From Taenia hydatigena (taxonomy: Eukaryota > Platyhelminthes > Cestoda > Cyclophyllidea > Taeniidae): a DNA stretch of 64,000 bases. Every line of letters starts with the position of its first letter. The first letter of the stretch is position 1. The position numbers and the translations under genes are program-made. The notes under the pieces are model-generated. The model did not search any database. It was not told where the DNA came from and saw only the letters and a program-made list of their open reading frames with translations. Below are positions 12,001-21,433 of this stretch, piece after piece. Location of the stretch: the NCBI GenBank assembly GCA_036345935.2, contig JADWOT020000005.1, positions 20,808,366 to 20,872,365 of the forward strand, in the 5' to 3' direction.

Positions 12001-15000
12001 TTGAAAGATATGAACTAAGCATCAATGGAACCTCAAAAAGGGATCGGTGTGTGGCAGAAGAAGAATGTTCTCGCTGTTTGATACAGCGATGATATCGGGA
12101 TACTCAAGCTTGTCCGTTAGGTTTAGAATTTCTCGGGGCACTGCAAGGACGCAAGCTTAATAGATGTAAGACGAACAAAGCATTTAAACGATAATTCGGT
12201 TTCGTACGCAGATGATCCGTCTTGGCATTGATTTACACCCAAATAGATACTGTGAGCAGAAATAAAACCTTCAACTCCAAATTTCTAAGATTGGATGAGC
12301 AAAGTCAGCTCATACTCGCTGCCTATATTTGCTATGGGAATGAATTACTTTCGATCGAATTTAATTGTGAGAGTAAATTTGCCGCAAAAGGGGAGGAGAA
12401 TTCTTAACAATTTAGTGAAGCAGCTCAATAACAATATCCGCGGTTTTTCCATTGAACCACTGAACCATGGGAAGGCTACAACGCACCTCAACCGGAGGGG
12501 TTCGTTTTTTTCATCAATTTTCAACATGTTACAATTTAAAGCCAACGCGACTTTACAGAAAGCCACGGGAGTGGGTGACTGGGGCTAACAGCGCCAGCAG
12601 GGCGGGAGGGGCGATGGGATGGAGATAGAAGCAGGGTGTGCTCTCCCCGCCACCGTCGCTGCCGCCACTGGTTGCTATGACTACCTCACCTTCTTGTTAT
12701 TGGGCCACACACAATAAGCCCGTGCGAATGCTGGGTGGTCGATTACGCAGCCTTTTGAGGTGAGAAGACGCAAGTGCATTCCAACCCTTTGTCTACACGC
12801 TTGCACATCTATCGATCACCGATCGATGCATTATCCTATGGGTTGAACAGACATCATTATAGCCCCTCAAGGCCGAGGTGTGTGTGCGCACATTCTGAAA
12901 TGCTCTGATAGTCCTCTTTCCTGATGGCATTGCAGCAAGTGGAATTCGCTTTCCTCCTCCTAAAGACGTATTTTTTCAAGTAGTTGGTTTGTGAGGAAAA
13001 AATATCTCTCCCACGGAGCAGGTTAGGCGCGTGCGCGGACACATGCAGAGGATGGGGCGTTATTTTTTACCTACTCTCCCTTGCTCGCTTCTCTTCGTCT
13101 GAGGCGTCAAGAGCGCGGGGTCTGGGTGCGTACATTAAAGAGTGTCGAAAAAATCGATCGCTCTCTTCTCCAGCCTGTGACAGGGAGTGTGCGTCTCCTT
13201 ACCACGGTTTTTGGTCTCTGCCACCGCTGCAGCAGTAGCAAGGTGCGGTGATCAACTACCAGGAGCAACAGGATTCCGTAATTTATGAGACTCCGGCAGC
13301 TAAGTCCCGTTAAACATTCCATCAGCACGAAGCAGCTTATGTCAGACGACTCCTTAAGACCAGAAAAATGATTGTTCACTAAGGGTCCCTCAATAGTCCG
13401 AACCGCTAAGCAAAATCAAATCCACTGGTTAAAAGAAGGGGAAACAGCGTTTAAGAAAAAGATCATAATGGAAATGAATATTATCTATTAGCAATGAAAT
13501 AGAGGAACTGTGACATTTGCCACGACTTTTTCTTGGCTAATCGGAGCAACAGTGTGGTAACCTCCATACCCAAATCGCCCATGAATAATTTGCTGTCCTC
13601 CAAGAAATGTTTACAATAGATATATGAGGTGAAGCAAAAGGTACGTTTGAGAACGAGTTGATGAAGGAAAAATAAGCCCCAAATTTTCTTCAAAAAGAGG
13701 CTAGACATGATGAATATTAATTTGACATCTATGGGCGTTTCCTCTTAGTTGAAAGGCGGCCCTTGTTACCTGTCTAGCTCGAAAGTGAGTTTTCAAAACA
13801 TGCTTTGCGCAGTTCACAGAGAGGAAGATTTATTGCCGAAAGTAGTGATAACACCCAGGATGAGAGATTGTTGTGCTAATTTGGATCAACATAAAGTTCA
13901 AGAGACATATGTAAAAGATATCGCTCCTTACTGCAAGATAACAGTTAAGAACACGTACCAGCGGAGAGATGGCCATAGGATCCTCCCATGCTAGATATGC
14001 CGCTTCTGGAGGTTTGCATAGCTTGAAGCATATTGAGAGAACCCTGCGAGCTGCGAGTAAGGCTAGGAATGTCCAAGTCATTGACAGATGATTGCGAATG
14101 CGAGCGTTTCTTGCCACCACGCAGAAAACTGCCACCCGCCGATGCGGTTCGCGATCCCGACGACGCGGTGGGAACAAAGCCGCTACTCCGGTGCCCAGGA
14201 TAGGGCTGGTAGCCGGCTGCGGGGAATCCAAGACCCCACGACGAGGAAGAGGTAGGCAAAAAGGAGGCAGAGATGTGAGATGCCACTTGAGATGGTGGTG
14301 GCGGCGGTGGGGGTAGGAGAGGGCTAGGAGTTCCACTGACCGAAGTTTGCTCAGGCGCCCGAGAAGAGGGATTCGCAAACCAGTTACGCACCACGCTGAA
14401 TGCTTCAGCTGCTGCCACCACGGCTTCCTGGGACGGCGGAGGAACGGATTTCCATGTGGACCTAAAATTACAAATAAAGTTTTCTCGAGCGCTACTCTCC
14501 TTTGTTTTCTTGCTTTTAGGACAACAAAATGGTGAGTTGAAAGGCAGCGATATTTTCAATTTATTTATAGGTTGACGGAAGGGGAAGGAAAAGATTTTGC
14601 GTAGGCTAGGCGTGACCTTTCGGCTGCCCATTGAAGCTGCAATCGGCGAACCCTTCCCATGTAACGCGCGGCATTTGGCGTGTTGTTCAATAGGGGAAGG
14701 ATGGCAGGTAGGTGGTGGGGTTTGGGGCGTCGGTGGCAGTGTTATACGATAAATAGTCCAAGGATTTGTGGTTATCTCTGGTGCAATTAACATTTTCAGC
14801 CACACTGCAATGTGCGCGCGTGCCAATGTTTTGTGAGCGGTTTAAGGCAGAGACCAGACACACACATGCGCGCCGCTGTCTTGTCCGCGTGCCCTTCTGG
14901 CAGGCGTGCATCCCTTGGACCCAGACCTCGACACAGACCTGTTCGAATGCGCATGCACACAGGCATGCGGAGACCTTCAGTCTACAGTTGTAGCAAGGAA

Positions 15001-18000
15001 AAAAATTGCAGCTCCCTTCCTCTCCTTTCCTTCTAATTTTGTCACGGTTTCTGAGGGGCACTAAACCTTCAGACGGTGGTAGCTTTTTGTACCTGAGTCA
15101 CAGAGAGAACCTTACGGTTAATTAATCTGTCGAAAGGCGTGTGTAGAAAAAACACTGTTGGAAAGATAAGGACAGGAACGAGAGAGGAGAAAAGAAGTAG
15201 GAGGCGGAGGAAAAAGCGGGGTCAGACAATAATGCCTGTGTTTTCCTCCTCCATCCTCCCCTTTCCTTTCTCTTCTCGTCATCCTTTGCGATACCTGCTC
15301 ACGCGTGTCCACAACAATCCTGACGCCCCGGAGGCGAGAAGGAGGCAACGAAGGAGGGCAGAGAAAATGATGCGGGTGTAATTACAGGTGTGCGTATGTG
15401 TGCGCGTACGTATAATTAGAATGCTAATCTCCCACACTGTGGGAGACTGGGATGCAATGTACCTAGCTGTGCTACTCAGACTTTTTCTTCAGCAACTCCT
15501 AGCACACACACACACACACACACACACCAACACGGCTGGCGAGTCAGGTAGAAGTGGGTCTTGGCAGTCTCTGCGGTAATAAGTGTTTATAACTTTGGTT
15601 TTTCACCAAACCTATGAAAAATAAGTATACCTTTACGTTGGTTAGAGTGAAAATTTGGGGAAACAGGGAATAATCTGAGCGAAATCTGTGATAATCTGCA
15701 TCGTTTGGGCGTTCACATGATGGGTACGGAAAATGCTTACACTTTTGAGGTAATTTCGAGATTGAAATTCTACTGAAGCATGCATCTCGATATCAAGTTA
15801 AATAATGTACTCAACTAGGGATGAGGCTACGCGAAATGAAGCACAATTAAGACAATAGGTTGGACGCGGCAGAGAGGTGGAAGGAGTAGAAGTTATAAAA
15901 AGGTGCAGTGTGTGTGTGTATATGTGAACGTGTATGCGTATGCGCATAATTTGATGACCGGCGCCGAACACGCGTGACTAAGAGTCATTAAATTGTCGCT
16001 GGAGGTCACAGTGATGGGAGTGCGCGCGTTATGCTTGCGTGCGCAGGGTTGTCAATGTCAAGACGCGACGCGACGCGACGCGACACGATGCGAGGCGAGA
16101 CGAGGCGAAGGCAAAGGAAATATGGCCACATGGCTAGTTCCATGTGCGCACGGGCATTAATTAGTCACCACAGCCGATTTGGAAATGTCAACCGCCGGTA
16201 GCCTTTGTCAGGAGACCACACCATAGTGACCGATTATCGAAAAATCGAGACCAACTGATGAGGTATATGGCACTTCATTAAACTGATCACGTGCACACTC
16301 CCTTCTGCACGAACGATTACTCTCCACATGCACACATGGGTGGTACCACCCACGTACGCCTAGTTGGAGTGAGCGAGCGAACGTGTACACTCGTCGACAT
16401 TGATTCAGGACTTTCCCAGGAAACGTACTCCCTCTCGCTCCCGCTCTTTCGCGTACACACCTATGCCGAAACACAGGACATAGAGAGCTTAGTCACCGCA
16501 CCCTCCCTCATTCTCTCTGTGAATGGACATGCGCAAGTGGGAAATAAAGTCAAATTACCTCATGATCTACCTTTTCTAGAATTTAAACTCAGTCGTAGGT
16601 ACTTTTACTAGTCCCCTTCTGCAAGTTGCGCGTATTTTAGGTTTGGGCGCCAAGACTTCTCGTAACGTCTGTGTTTAAAATCTCCTAGTGAAAGTTAATG
16701 CATAAAACTCAGCTAACTTTGAGACATTAACGTAACTTCGAATTATGATCATTTCCCACTTGACAAGGGTAATCGGAACTGCAAAAGACGCCGAGCCCAA
16801 AGGTGGTGGTAAGTCTAGCACGAAGCCGAGGAGACGGAAAGAGATTAGAAAGTACCAGGGCGAGAGGGAGTGTCTATCGCCCAGCCAATACGCACCCAAA
16901 ACACTCCCGCTTGAACGAATGAAAGCATTCACAAGAAGAAGAGGTGCCGACCAACCGCAGACTTTTGAAAACGTCGCACCGGCGCCATTCCTCCACTTAT
17001 CTACCTCTGCCTGCGCCTACACCCCTTCACTGTCTGTTGTTGTGCCTCAAGAGCGGGTGGGTGGCTTATGTGAGATATAAATTCTCCGGAGCATAAAGTG
17101 TGGTGGACCAGGTCTCAACCAGGCCCTGGGGAGTTGAGCTGAATCACACTCCAACGAGATGCGTATCAGAATAAGAAGAGGGAGTAATGACGGAGAGAAA
17201 GAGCAACCGATAAGGACTAAGTGACTGCTATCAAGATGAGTATGCCTCCTCCTCTCCCTCATTTTTTTGTCCATCAAAGGCGGGTCCATGGTGCCAATCA
17301 GGCGTGCGTACCTACGTGCATGTGTCCGCACTTGCGCGCCCTAGTTTACAATCGATGGATGGGAAGGAGAAAAAATACGCAGTAGCAACTCTATCTGCAA
17401 CAGAATCGGATGTTACAGTAACAGCAGCAGTAGTATTACTGGCTGCAGTCATTTTTGATTACCATGCCAGAGGAACTGAGGGGTAAGGGTCGGATGACAG
17501 ACGCAAGCGCGCTGGAGGAGGAGGGCACAGTTGACCCGAAAATTAACTACTGTACGACACGGTCATAAAATTAAGCGTGCACACATGCGCACGCGTGTAC
17601 GTGTGTGCTTAAAAGGCAAGAAGGGATGACAGGGGAGAGAGGCAGCTGCAACAGAGGCGGTAGTGGAGGAGGGAACAAAGTTTGAGAGAAAAGTCAACCC
17701 CCAGAAACGGCGCCGTTCTCTTGACAAACACACGCTCACTCAAGTTCCCTTGTCCGTTCAAACTTCTGCGCTCCCGCCCTCCTGCCTGCCGCATCATTAG
17801 CCGACAATTAACACGTTTTTGCGGTCTGACAACGCTCGGGGGAAGTGTTCGGTAGGTTGAGTGGAAGGGGAGGAGGAAGGCCGCAAGGCATTAAACTGCT
17901 CTTCCTCTCCCTCTCTAGCTCTTTTCAAAGTGGTTGGTAGCTGCTCCGGACTTTTTGTCAAACGCTTCAGCCTAGTGTGTTTGTAGGGATGGAAAAACTA

Positions 18001-20302
18001 GCCGAGGTTGGGCTGACCAACTCTCCCAAAGTAGAACAAATTGAATGCTGCTTGGCCGCTGGCAATGACAGGAATCTCATCATTCCCCAAAACTAATTAC
18101 TCCCTGTCCAAACGACTGACTTGGCAATAGCTGCATCAAGGTGAACCTGAATTTAAACCTCGTGACCTCATTTAACGACCTAGAGACGACTTCCCCTTCT
18201 GATAGACCACATAGTGAGCCCAAGACCACGTAAAAAACAACTTGAATGCCCCAACGGAATCTCTGATTTTAAGGCATACGTGGAGAACAGATACAAGACA
18301 AATATTGGGTCTTGAAAATCGCCGCAAGGTACCCAGGTGGAATTTCCGAATATCAAGATGCACTTCTAGCCTGTGAATAAGATCTTGACTATTGGAGAGA
18401 GGCTTAGAAACCTACGCTGAGGGAAGGAATGGAGAAGAAGAAGAAGCTCCATCAGCGGGCGCAACCGCTGCAGGATTTGGAGGAGGAGCTTCGGAGATGG
18501 ACGCAGACCAGTCGTAGCGACCAGATCGGCTGTCAGAGACTAAAGGAACGGGAGGATACGGTACGTGGGAGACCGCAGAGGCAATTGGCGCGGCCATTGA
18601 GGTTGGAGTGAAAAAGGGTGATTTGGGAGCCGTTGCAGTGGACGAGGTTGTCACTGCTGCTGTCGTCGTTGAATTGCTGTTAGGGACGACGGATCCGGCG
18701 GTGACGACAGCGTGTTCCTCTCCAGTGGAGAGGGTTGTGGCCACAGCCATTTCATCCGAATAACCCAAAGAGTTGTTCCCTTTGGGACCTATGGACACGT
18801 GGTGATAATAACTGGGCAGTATGCGGTTACCCATGCATCATTAAGGGTATGAACGGCATTTATTGAGCGGTGGACATAGGAAACACGCTCAAACAGGAGA
18901 AGGTGGAGAAGTCGGAAGTGGGGTGAGGGGGGCCTAAGTAATGTACCCATCAACTCAGATGCAGGTGATTTGACGAGCGTGAAAGTGAGACGGCTAGAAC
19001 TGCAGCTGATACGCTTTATCTATTCAACTCTACAACCCCTCCTCCCCCCATAAGCACACACACAAATCTGGAGCCTGGGACGAGTTGGTCTTCAAAAGCT
19101 TTCGCCAAAAAAGTAGTCCTAATAGCACCCACAATTCCAATATCAACAGGACAACTGACACTCCCACACACACTGGTCACGAGTCTCGGACGGAGAACAT
19201 CGTGATTTCAAGTAACCTTGACGGCGGGTACCAAATATACTCTGTAAAACTTAGCAGGCATTGTTAGGATGCGAAGAGTCAGCCAGCAAGTGCAAATGTG
19301 TTTACCTGGCTCAGCCAAGTATGACACGTTCCATTTGCGCGGGGCTTTTTGCCCAAGTATCGACCAATGAGGTTCACTTGCCTCAACACCAACGGGCAGG
19401 TGGGCGCGCTAGTTCTTTAGCTTGACCCTGATCCCAAAGTGAATCCTAATTGTCTATTGAAGGACTTGAGTTCGTGAGCTTTACAAATGCGCATTAATTA
19501 AGCTGGTTTGTGGACTGTGAACAACTGCACAAACTTGAAGCAACACTAAACTTTCTTTACCCCCATAAATGCTGATATCGGTGCGTTCATGCTTTTAGAG
19601 GTGCAACAATAACATGAGGGATGTGCATGCGTGCCTTTCTGGCTGTCAGCCTGCATGTGCATGTGTGTGCATCAACGCGCATGTCCCCTTGTAACAATCA
19701 AAGTGGTGTTTGCCTTACTCCTGCCCCACCTTTTTACCTTTTCTACCTATTTCCTCCTAAAAATTCAGTGAATAGAAAAAGGAGGGACTTCTTATGCCCA
19801 TCTGTACATACACGCACGCACACGCATAAACGTACCTTTGAACGCTGCTTAGGGGGCAGACAGTTCTAATAGCATCGTGGACAGATATTGTGTCACTGTA
19901 AGATAACACGACCACCCGGAGGCAAGTACGATAACGTGCATATGCAGAAATGAAATGAGAAGGAAGAAGGGAGAGAGGTGAAGGAAGTACTCCCCCTGTG
20001 GCCTGGTTAGAAAGACTGCTCAACTTGTGACAGAACCATCTTCCGAAGTGTAAAATAATTAATATTAAAAGGTAGAATTAGGACTCACTCGAACCAGGAG
20101 AGGTGAGGAAGGAGTTGACGCTAAGTGGCGGTGGACCTGTAGAACGTGGAACCGGTGGATCTGATGGATCCTTCCTCGATGAAGTCTGGACACCATCCGA
20201 TCTGTCCGATTCTTGTAGCAAAGCTACTGGTTGGTCCGTAATCTCCTTGTCTCCGTCTTCATTTAGGCAAGAACATGCAGAGGCAAATGTCTCAGATGTC
20301 AT
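1689..20302 (-). CDS. gli: GLI/Ci zinc-finger transcription factor, ten-exon model
   Basis: Nuclear effector of Hedgehog signalling that binds DNA through five C2H2 fingers. Exons in order: 20302-20089, 18719-18416 (start uncertain), 14461-13959, 11164-10796, 9544-8742, 8134-7985, 6255-5998, 4837-4175, 3533-3104, 3016-1689; together 1674 codons including stop. All junctions from exon 2 onward keep phase and use GT..AG sites. Family hallmarks: a KKRSHSQSS...DLDIPSL block followed by SYGHLSAG (about residues 310-340), the motif known in vertebrate GLI as the Sufu-binding site; then five fingers (about 710-865) with near-invariant stretches such as [50 protein letters not shown] and [16 protein letters not shown]. 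Linkers are poly-Ala, poly-Pro, Gly- and Ser-rich and strongly diverged. Length is within the usual 1100-1700 residues of GLI proteins. No canonical RRxS protein kinase A cluster is seen after the fingers. Confidence 0.93.
3104..3533 (-). CDS. gli: gli exon 9
   Basis: Acceptor TCAATTCTTTAG, immediately preceded in frame by a stop; donor GCAG|GTGTGG in phase 1. The donor is weak but is the best phase-compatible choice before the in-frame stop near 3048. The peptide is Ser/Ala/Pro-rich and includes [18 protein letters not shown]; no domain recognised. The following intron is only 87 bp. Confidence 0.78.
4175..4837 (-). CDS. gli: gli exon 8, basic tail of finger 5 and Gly/RGG-rich block
   Basis: Acceptor CTTTTTTCTACTTGAG and donor AGG|GTAGGT; 221 codons, phase 0 on both sides. 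It begins [10 protein letters not shown], equivalent to the basic segment after finger 5 in other GLIs, then runs through glycine-rich sequence with several RGG/RGGG repeats (about 4590-4760), followed by a His/Tyr/Pro-rich part. A competing donor right after NKKHKG (GTGAGA, near 4813) could skip the Gly block. Confidence 0.85.
4838..5997 (-). other. gli: gli intron 7
   Basis: GTACGT..TTGAG intron after finger 5. No convincing open frame, repeat or motif cluster is seen in it. Confidence 0.85.
5998..6255 (-). CDS. gli: gli exon 7, fingers 3-5
   Basis: Eighty-six codons, phase 0 on both sides, acceptor TGTGTGCGCAG and donor GAG|GTACGT. It completes finger 3 ([18 protein letters not shown]), encodes finger 4 ([20 protein letters not shown]) and finger 5 ([19 protein letters not shown]), and ends KTVHGAE. 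These fingers make the base contacts with GACCACCCA in human GLI1, and they are nearly identical to vertebrate GLI. Confidence 0.97.
6256..7984 (-). other. gli: gli intron 6, splits finger 3
   Basis: GTAAGT..GCGCAG intron placed between the two cysteines of finger 3. It carries a short (CA)n run near 7870-7886 and an exact GLI consensus site at 7896-7904. No other coding signal is seen. Confidence 0.88.
7896..7904 (+). promoter_or_regulatory. exact GLI-binding consensus, TGGGTGGTC
   Basis: Reverse complement of GACCACCCA, the consensus bound by GLI fingers 4-5. It sits in gli intron 6. The match is exact over nine bases; binding is inferred. Confidence 0.35.
7985..8134 (-). CDS. gli: gli exon 6, fingers 1-3
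   Basis: Fifty codons, phase 0 on both sides, acceptor CTACACAG and donor ATT|GTAAGT. It supplies the zinc-binding histidines of finger 1 (HISNEHI), all of finger 2 (C-x4-C, ending [12 protein letters not shown]) and the first cysteine of finger 3 (HKCI). The [20 protein letters not shown] stretch is diagnostic of GLI/Ci. Confidence 0.96.
8135..8741 (-). other. gli: gli intron 5, splits finger 1
   Basis: GTACCT..CACAG intron separating the cysteine half from the histidine half of finger 1. No other signal seen. Confidence 0.88.
8742..9544 (-). CDS. gli: gli exon 5, first half of zinc finger 1
   Basis: Strong acceptor TTTTTTTCTGTAG and donor AAG|GTACCT; phase 1 in, 0 out. Low-complexity Ala, Pro and Gly runs precede an acidic segment ([12 protein letters not shown]) and then [20 protein letters not shown], the first half of finger 1, cut before its histidines. 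The poly-Ala and poly-Pro runs create long spurious frames on both strands. Confidence 0.93.
9545..10795 (-). other. gli: gli intron 4
   Basis: GTGGGT..CTGTAG intron with a strong polypyrimidine tract before exon 5. AT-richer than the flanking exons, with no coding signal seen. Confidence 0.8.
10796..11164 (-). CDS. gli: gli exon 4
   Basis: Acceptor TTTGTACTACCTAG and donor CCG|GTGGGT, phase 1 in and out, joining GCA (Ala) upstream and GGT (Gly) downstream. The peptide is Ser/Pro/Gly-rich low complexity with no domain. A GC-type donor-like site (GCAAGT) lies at about 10810 but is out of phase with exon 5. Confidence 0.82.
11165..13958 (-). other. gli: gli intron 3
   Basis: GTACGT..CCTAG intron of 2.8 kb. 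It contains an exact GLI consensus site at 12732-12740 and, near 12810, a short ATCGATC/GATCGAT inverted repeat. The open frames inside are short and unsupported. Confidence 0.8.
12732..12740 (+). promoter_or_regulatory. exact GLI-binding consensus, TGGGTGGTC
   Basis: A second exact nine-base match to the GLI consensus inside the gli gene (intron 3). About 0.5 exact matches would be expected by chance in 64 kb on both strands; two lie within 5 kb here. Confidence 0.35.
13959..14461 (-). CDS. gli: gli exon 3, Sufu-binding-type motif
   Basis: Acceptor TTTGTAATTTTAG and donor CTG|GTACGT; phase 2 in, phase 1 out. It encodes a Ser/Pro-rich stretch with a run of eight prolines, then [18 protein letters not shown] and SYGHLSAG. 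These correspond to the RKRALSISPLSD...IDLQ and SYGHLSAG blocks conserved N-terminal to the fingers in GLI proteins. SYGH is the core contacted by Sufu in vertebrate GLI1. Confidence 0.9.
15503..15527. repeat. (CA)n microsatellite
   Basis: About 12 CA units in gli intron 2. Confidence 0.9.
16062..16084. repeat. (GACGC)n tandem repeat
   Basis: Four to five perfect GACGC units, followed by degenerating copies to about 16110. GC-rich relative to its surroundings. Confidence 0.85.
16337..16352. promoter_or_regulatory. 16-bp palindrome of two GLI-like half sites
   Basis: TGGGTGGTACCACCCA is a perfect inverted repeat. Each arm extended by one base matches the GLI consensus at eight of nine positions. 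It lies in gli intron 2. Confidence 0.35.
18416..18719 (-). CDS. gli: gli exon 2 (5' end uncertain)
   Basis: Ser/Thr/Ala/Pro-rich open frame ending at the donor GC|GTAGGT in phase 2, which matches exon 3 exactly. The frame is open from an ATG at 18834 after an in-frame stop at 18838-18840. The acceptor at 18719 (CCCTCTCCACTGGAG) is the one found that fits the phase-1 end of exon 1. A second acceptor at 18811 (ACTGCCCAG) needs a phase-2 partner. The ATG at 18834 could also be a separate start. Confidence 0.6.
18720..20088 (-). other. gli: gli intron 1 (may hide another exon)
   Basis: This stretch follows the strong exon 1 donor. A near-consensus GLI site, GACCACCCG, lies at 19910-19918. Because the exon 1 to exon 2 joint is the weakest in the model, an unrecognised small exon could lie here. 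Confidence 0.5.
20089..20302 (-). CDS. gli: gli exon 1 (candidate start exon)
   Basis: Opens with ATG at 20302 ([18 protein letters not shown]...) and ends at a strong donor, TCGA|GTGAGT, after 71 codons plus one base. The peptide is acidic then Pro/Ser-rich, as expected of a GLI N-terminus, but has no diagnostic motif, so its membership rests on position, strand and donor. An upstream non-coding exon cannot be excluded. Confidence 0.55.
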
Positions 20303-21183
20303 GGCTATTCTGTTTAATTTTTTGGTTAGGGACAGTCACTGGGAGAAGTATTGCCACCATGACGGCCGCAAGCGAAGAAGCACATTCGCTCGCCTAAAAG
20401 GGACAATGGAATTCCGATACTGTTTCTTTAGCAAAGGCAGCATAAATATTGAAGCTGTTGCATCAGAAGCTGACGTGGGAGAATCATTTGGTTTTTCGAA
20501 GGGATTGTCGGTCGGCGTTGATTTTCATGAGTGAAATATCATAAACTCACCTACACACATACAAGCACAAAATTTTCACATTGTGGACAGAGCAAGCAGA
20601 GCTCTAAGTCCGGAAATGCACTGTTTTGAGTCATGAGTCTACGTGCCAGGAGGCCGTAAGCCAACAGACTTTATCAGAGATGGCGAATATGCATACGCGC
20701 GCACTTGATAATACATACGCAAACTTGATATGGAAAATGTGGATTCTCGGTTAGGCGGAATATTTGCACGGATATTCTAGTAACGATAACTTCCGGTTTT
20801 TGGTGTCTTGCTGGCGAAAGCCAAATCTCTTACTTGGCTTCACAGATAGGGTAAGGCAGGATGGTTAGAGCGCACACATGCCCTCAAAATGCAGATTTGG
20901 TGAGCACTAAATTCAAGTCCCCACGCACACATGCAAACACGGCTGACGCAGCTGAATTCCCACGTGGAGATTTGGAAGGTAAATCACAAAATTTTCGTGT
21001 GCGCGTGGAGGGGGTGAGCAAATGGGCGGACGGATGCTATTCGAAGATGGGCGCATGTTTGTGGACGCCACACATTCAGTACAGAGCGCACAAACGCTCC
21101 AGATTCCGACTAGGCTGCAATTAAGTGGACGTGCCCGCCGACGAGCACAAGCACAATAGAAGGACGGTATCAACGATGACGAG

Positions 21184-21206
21184 TGGAGGAGGAGGAGGAG
21201 GAGGAG
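21184..21206. repeat. (GGA)n microsatellite
   Basis: About seven GGA units. Confidence 0.85.
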
Positions 21207-21314
21207 TAGCATCGACCTGTTGGCGACAACGCTGCACCCGTATAAACACCTGTGCGTGGCCGTCTGCCATTCTGCATATCTGCATGTGTGTACATGGTGC
21301 ATGCCCGCTTACAT

Positions 21315-21335
21315 GCACACACACACACACACACA
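21315..21335. repeat. (CA)n microsatellite
   Basis: About ten CA units. Confidence 0.85.
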
Positions 21336-21420
21336 CCCCAGACACAGGCCCCCATGCCTGCATCTCCTTTTTGTGCCGCTGCAAGTGTTGACTCACAAAT
21401 TTCCAACGGCTGAATCACTT

Positions 21421-21433
21421 CCCCCCCCCCCCC
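21421..21433. repeat. C13 homopolymer
   Basis: Thirteen consecutive cytosines on the plus strand, a likely site of length polymorphism or assembly error. Confidence 0.9.

Larger units (their letters stand above)
14462..18415 (-). other. gli: gli intron 2
   Basis: GTAGGT..TTTTAG intron of about 4 kb, the longest in the gene. It holds (CA)n at 15503-15527, (GACGC)n at 16062-16084 and a palindromic pair of GLI-like sites at 16337-16352. No coding exon is recognised. Confidence 0.8.
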
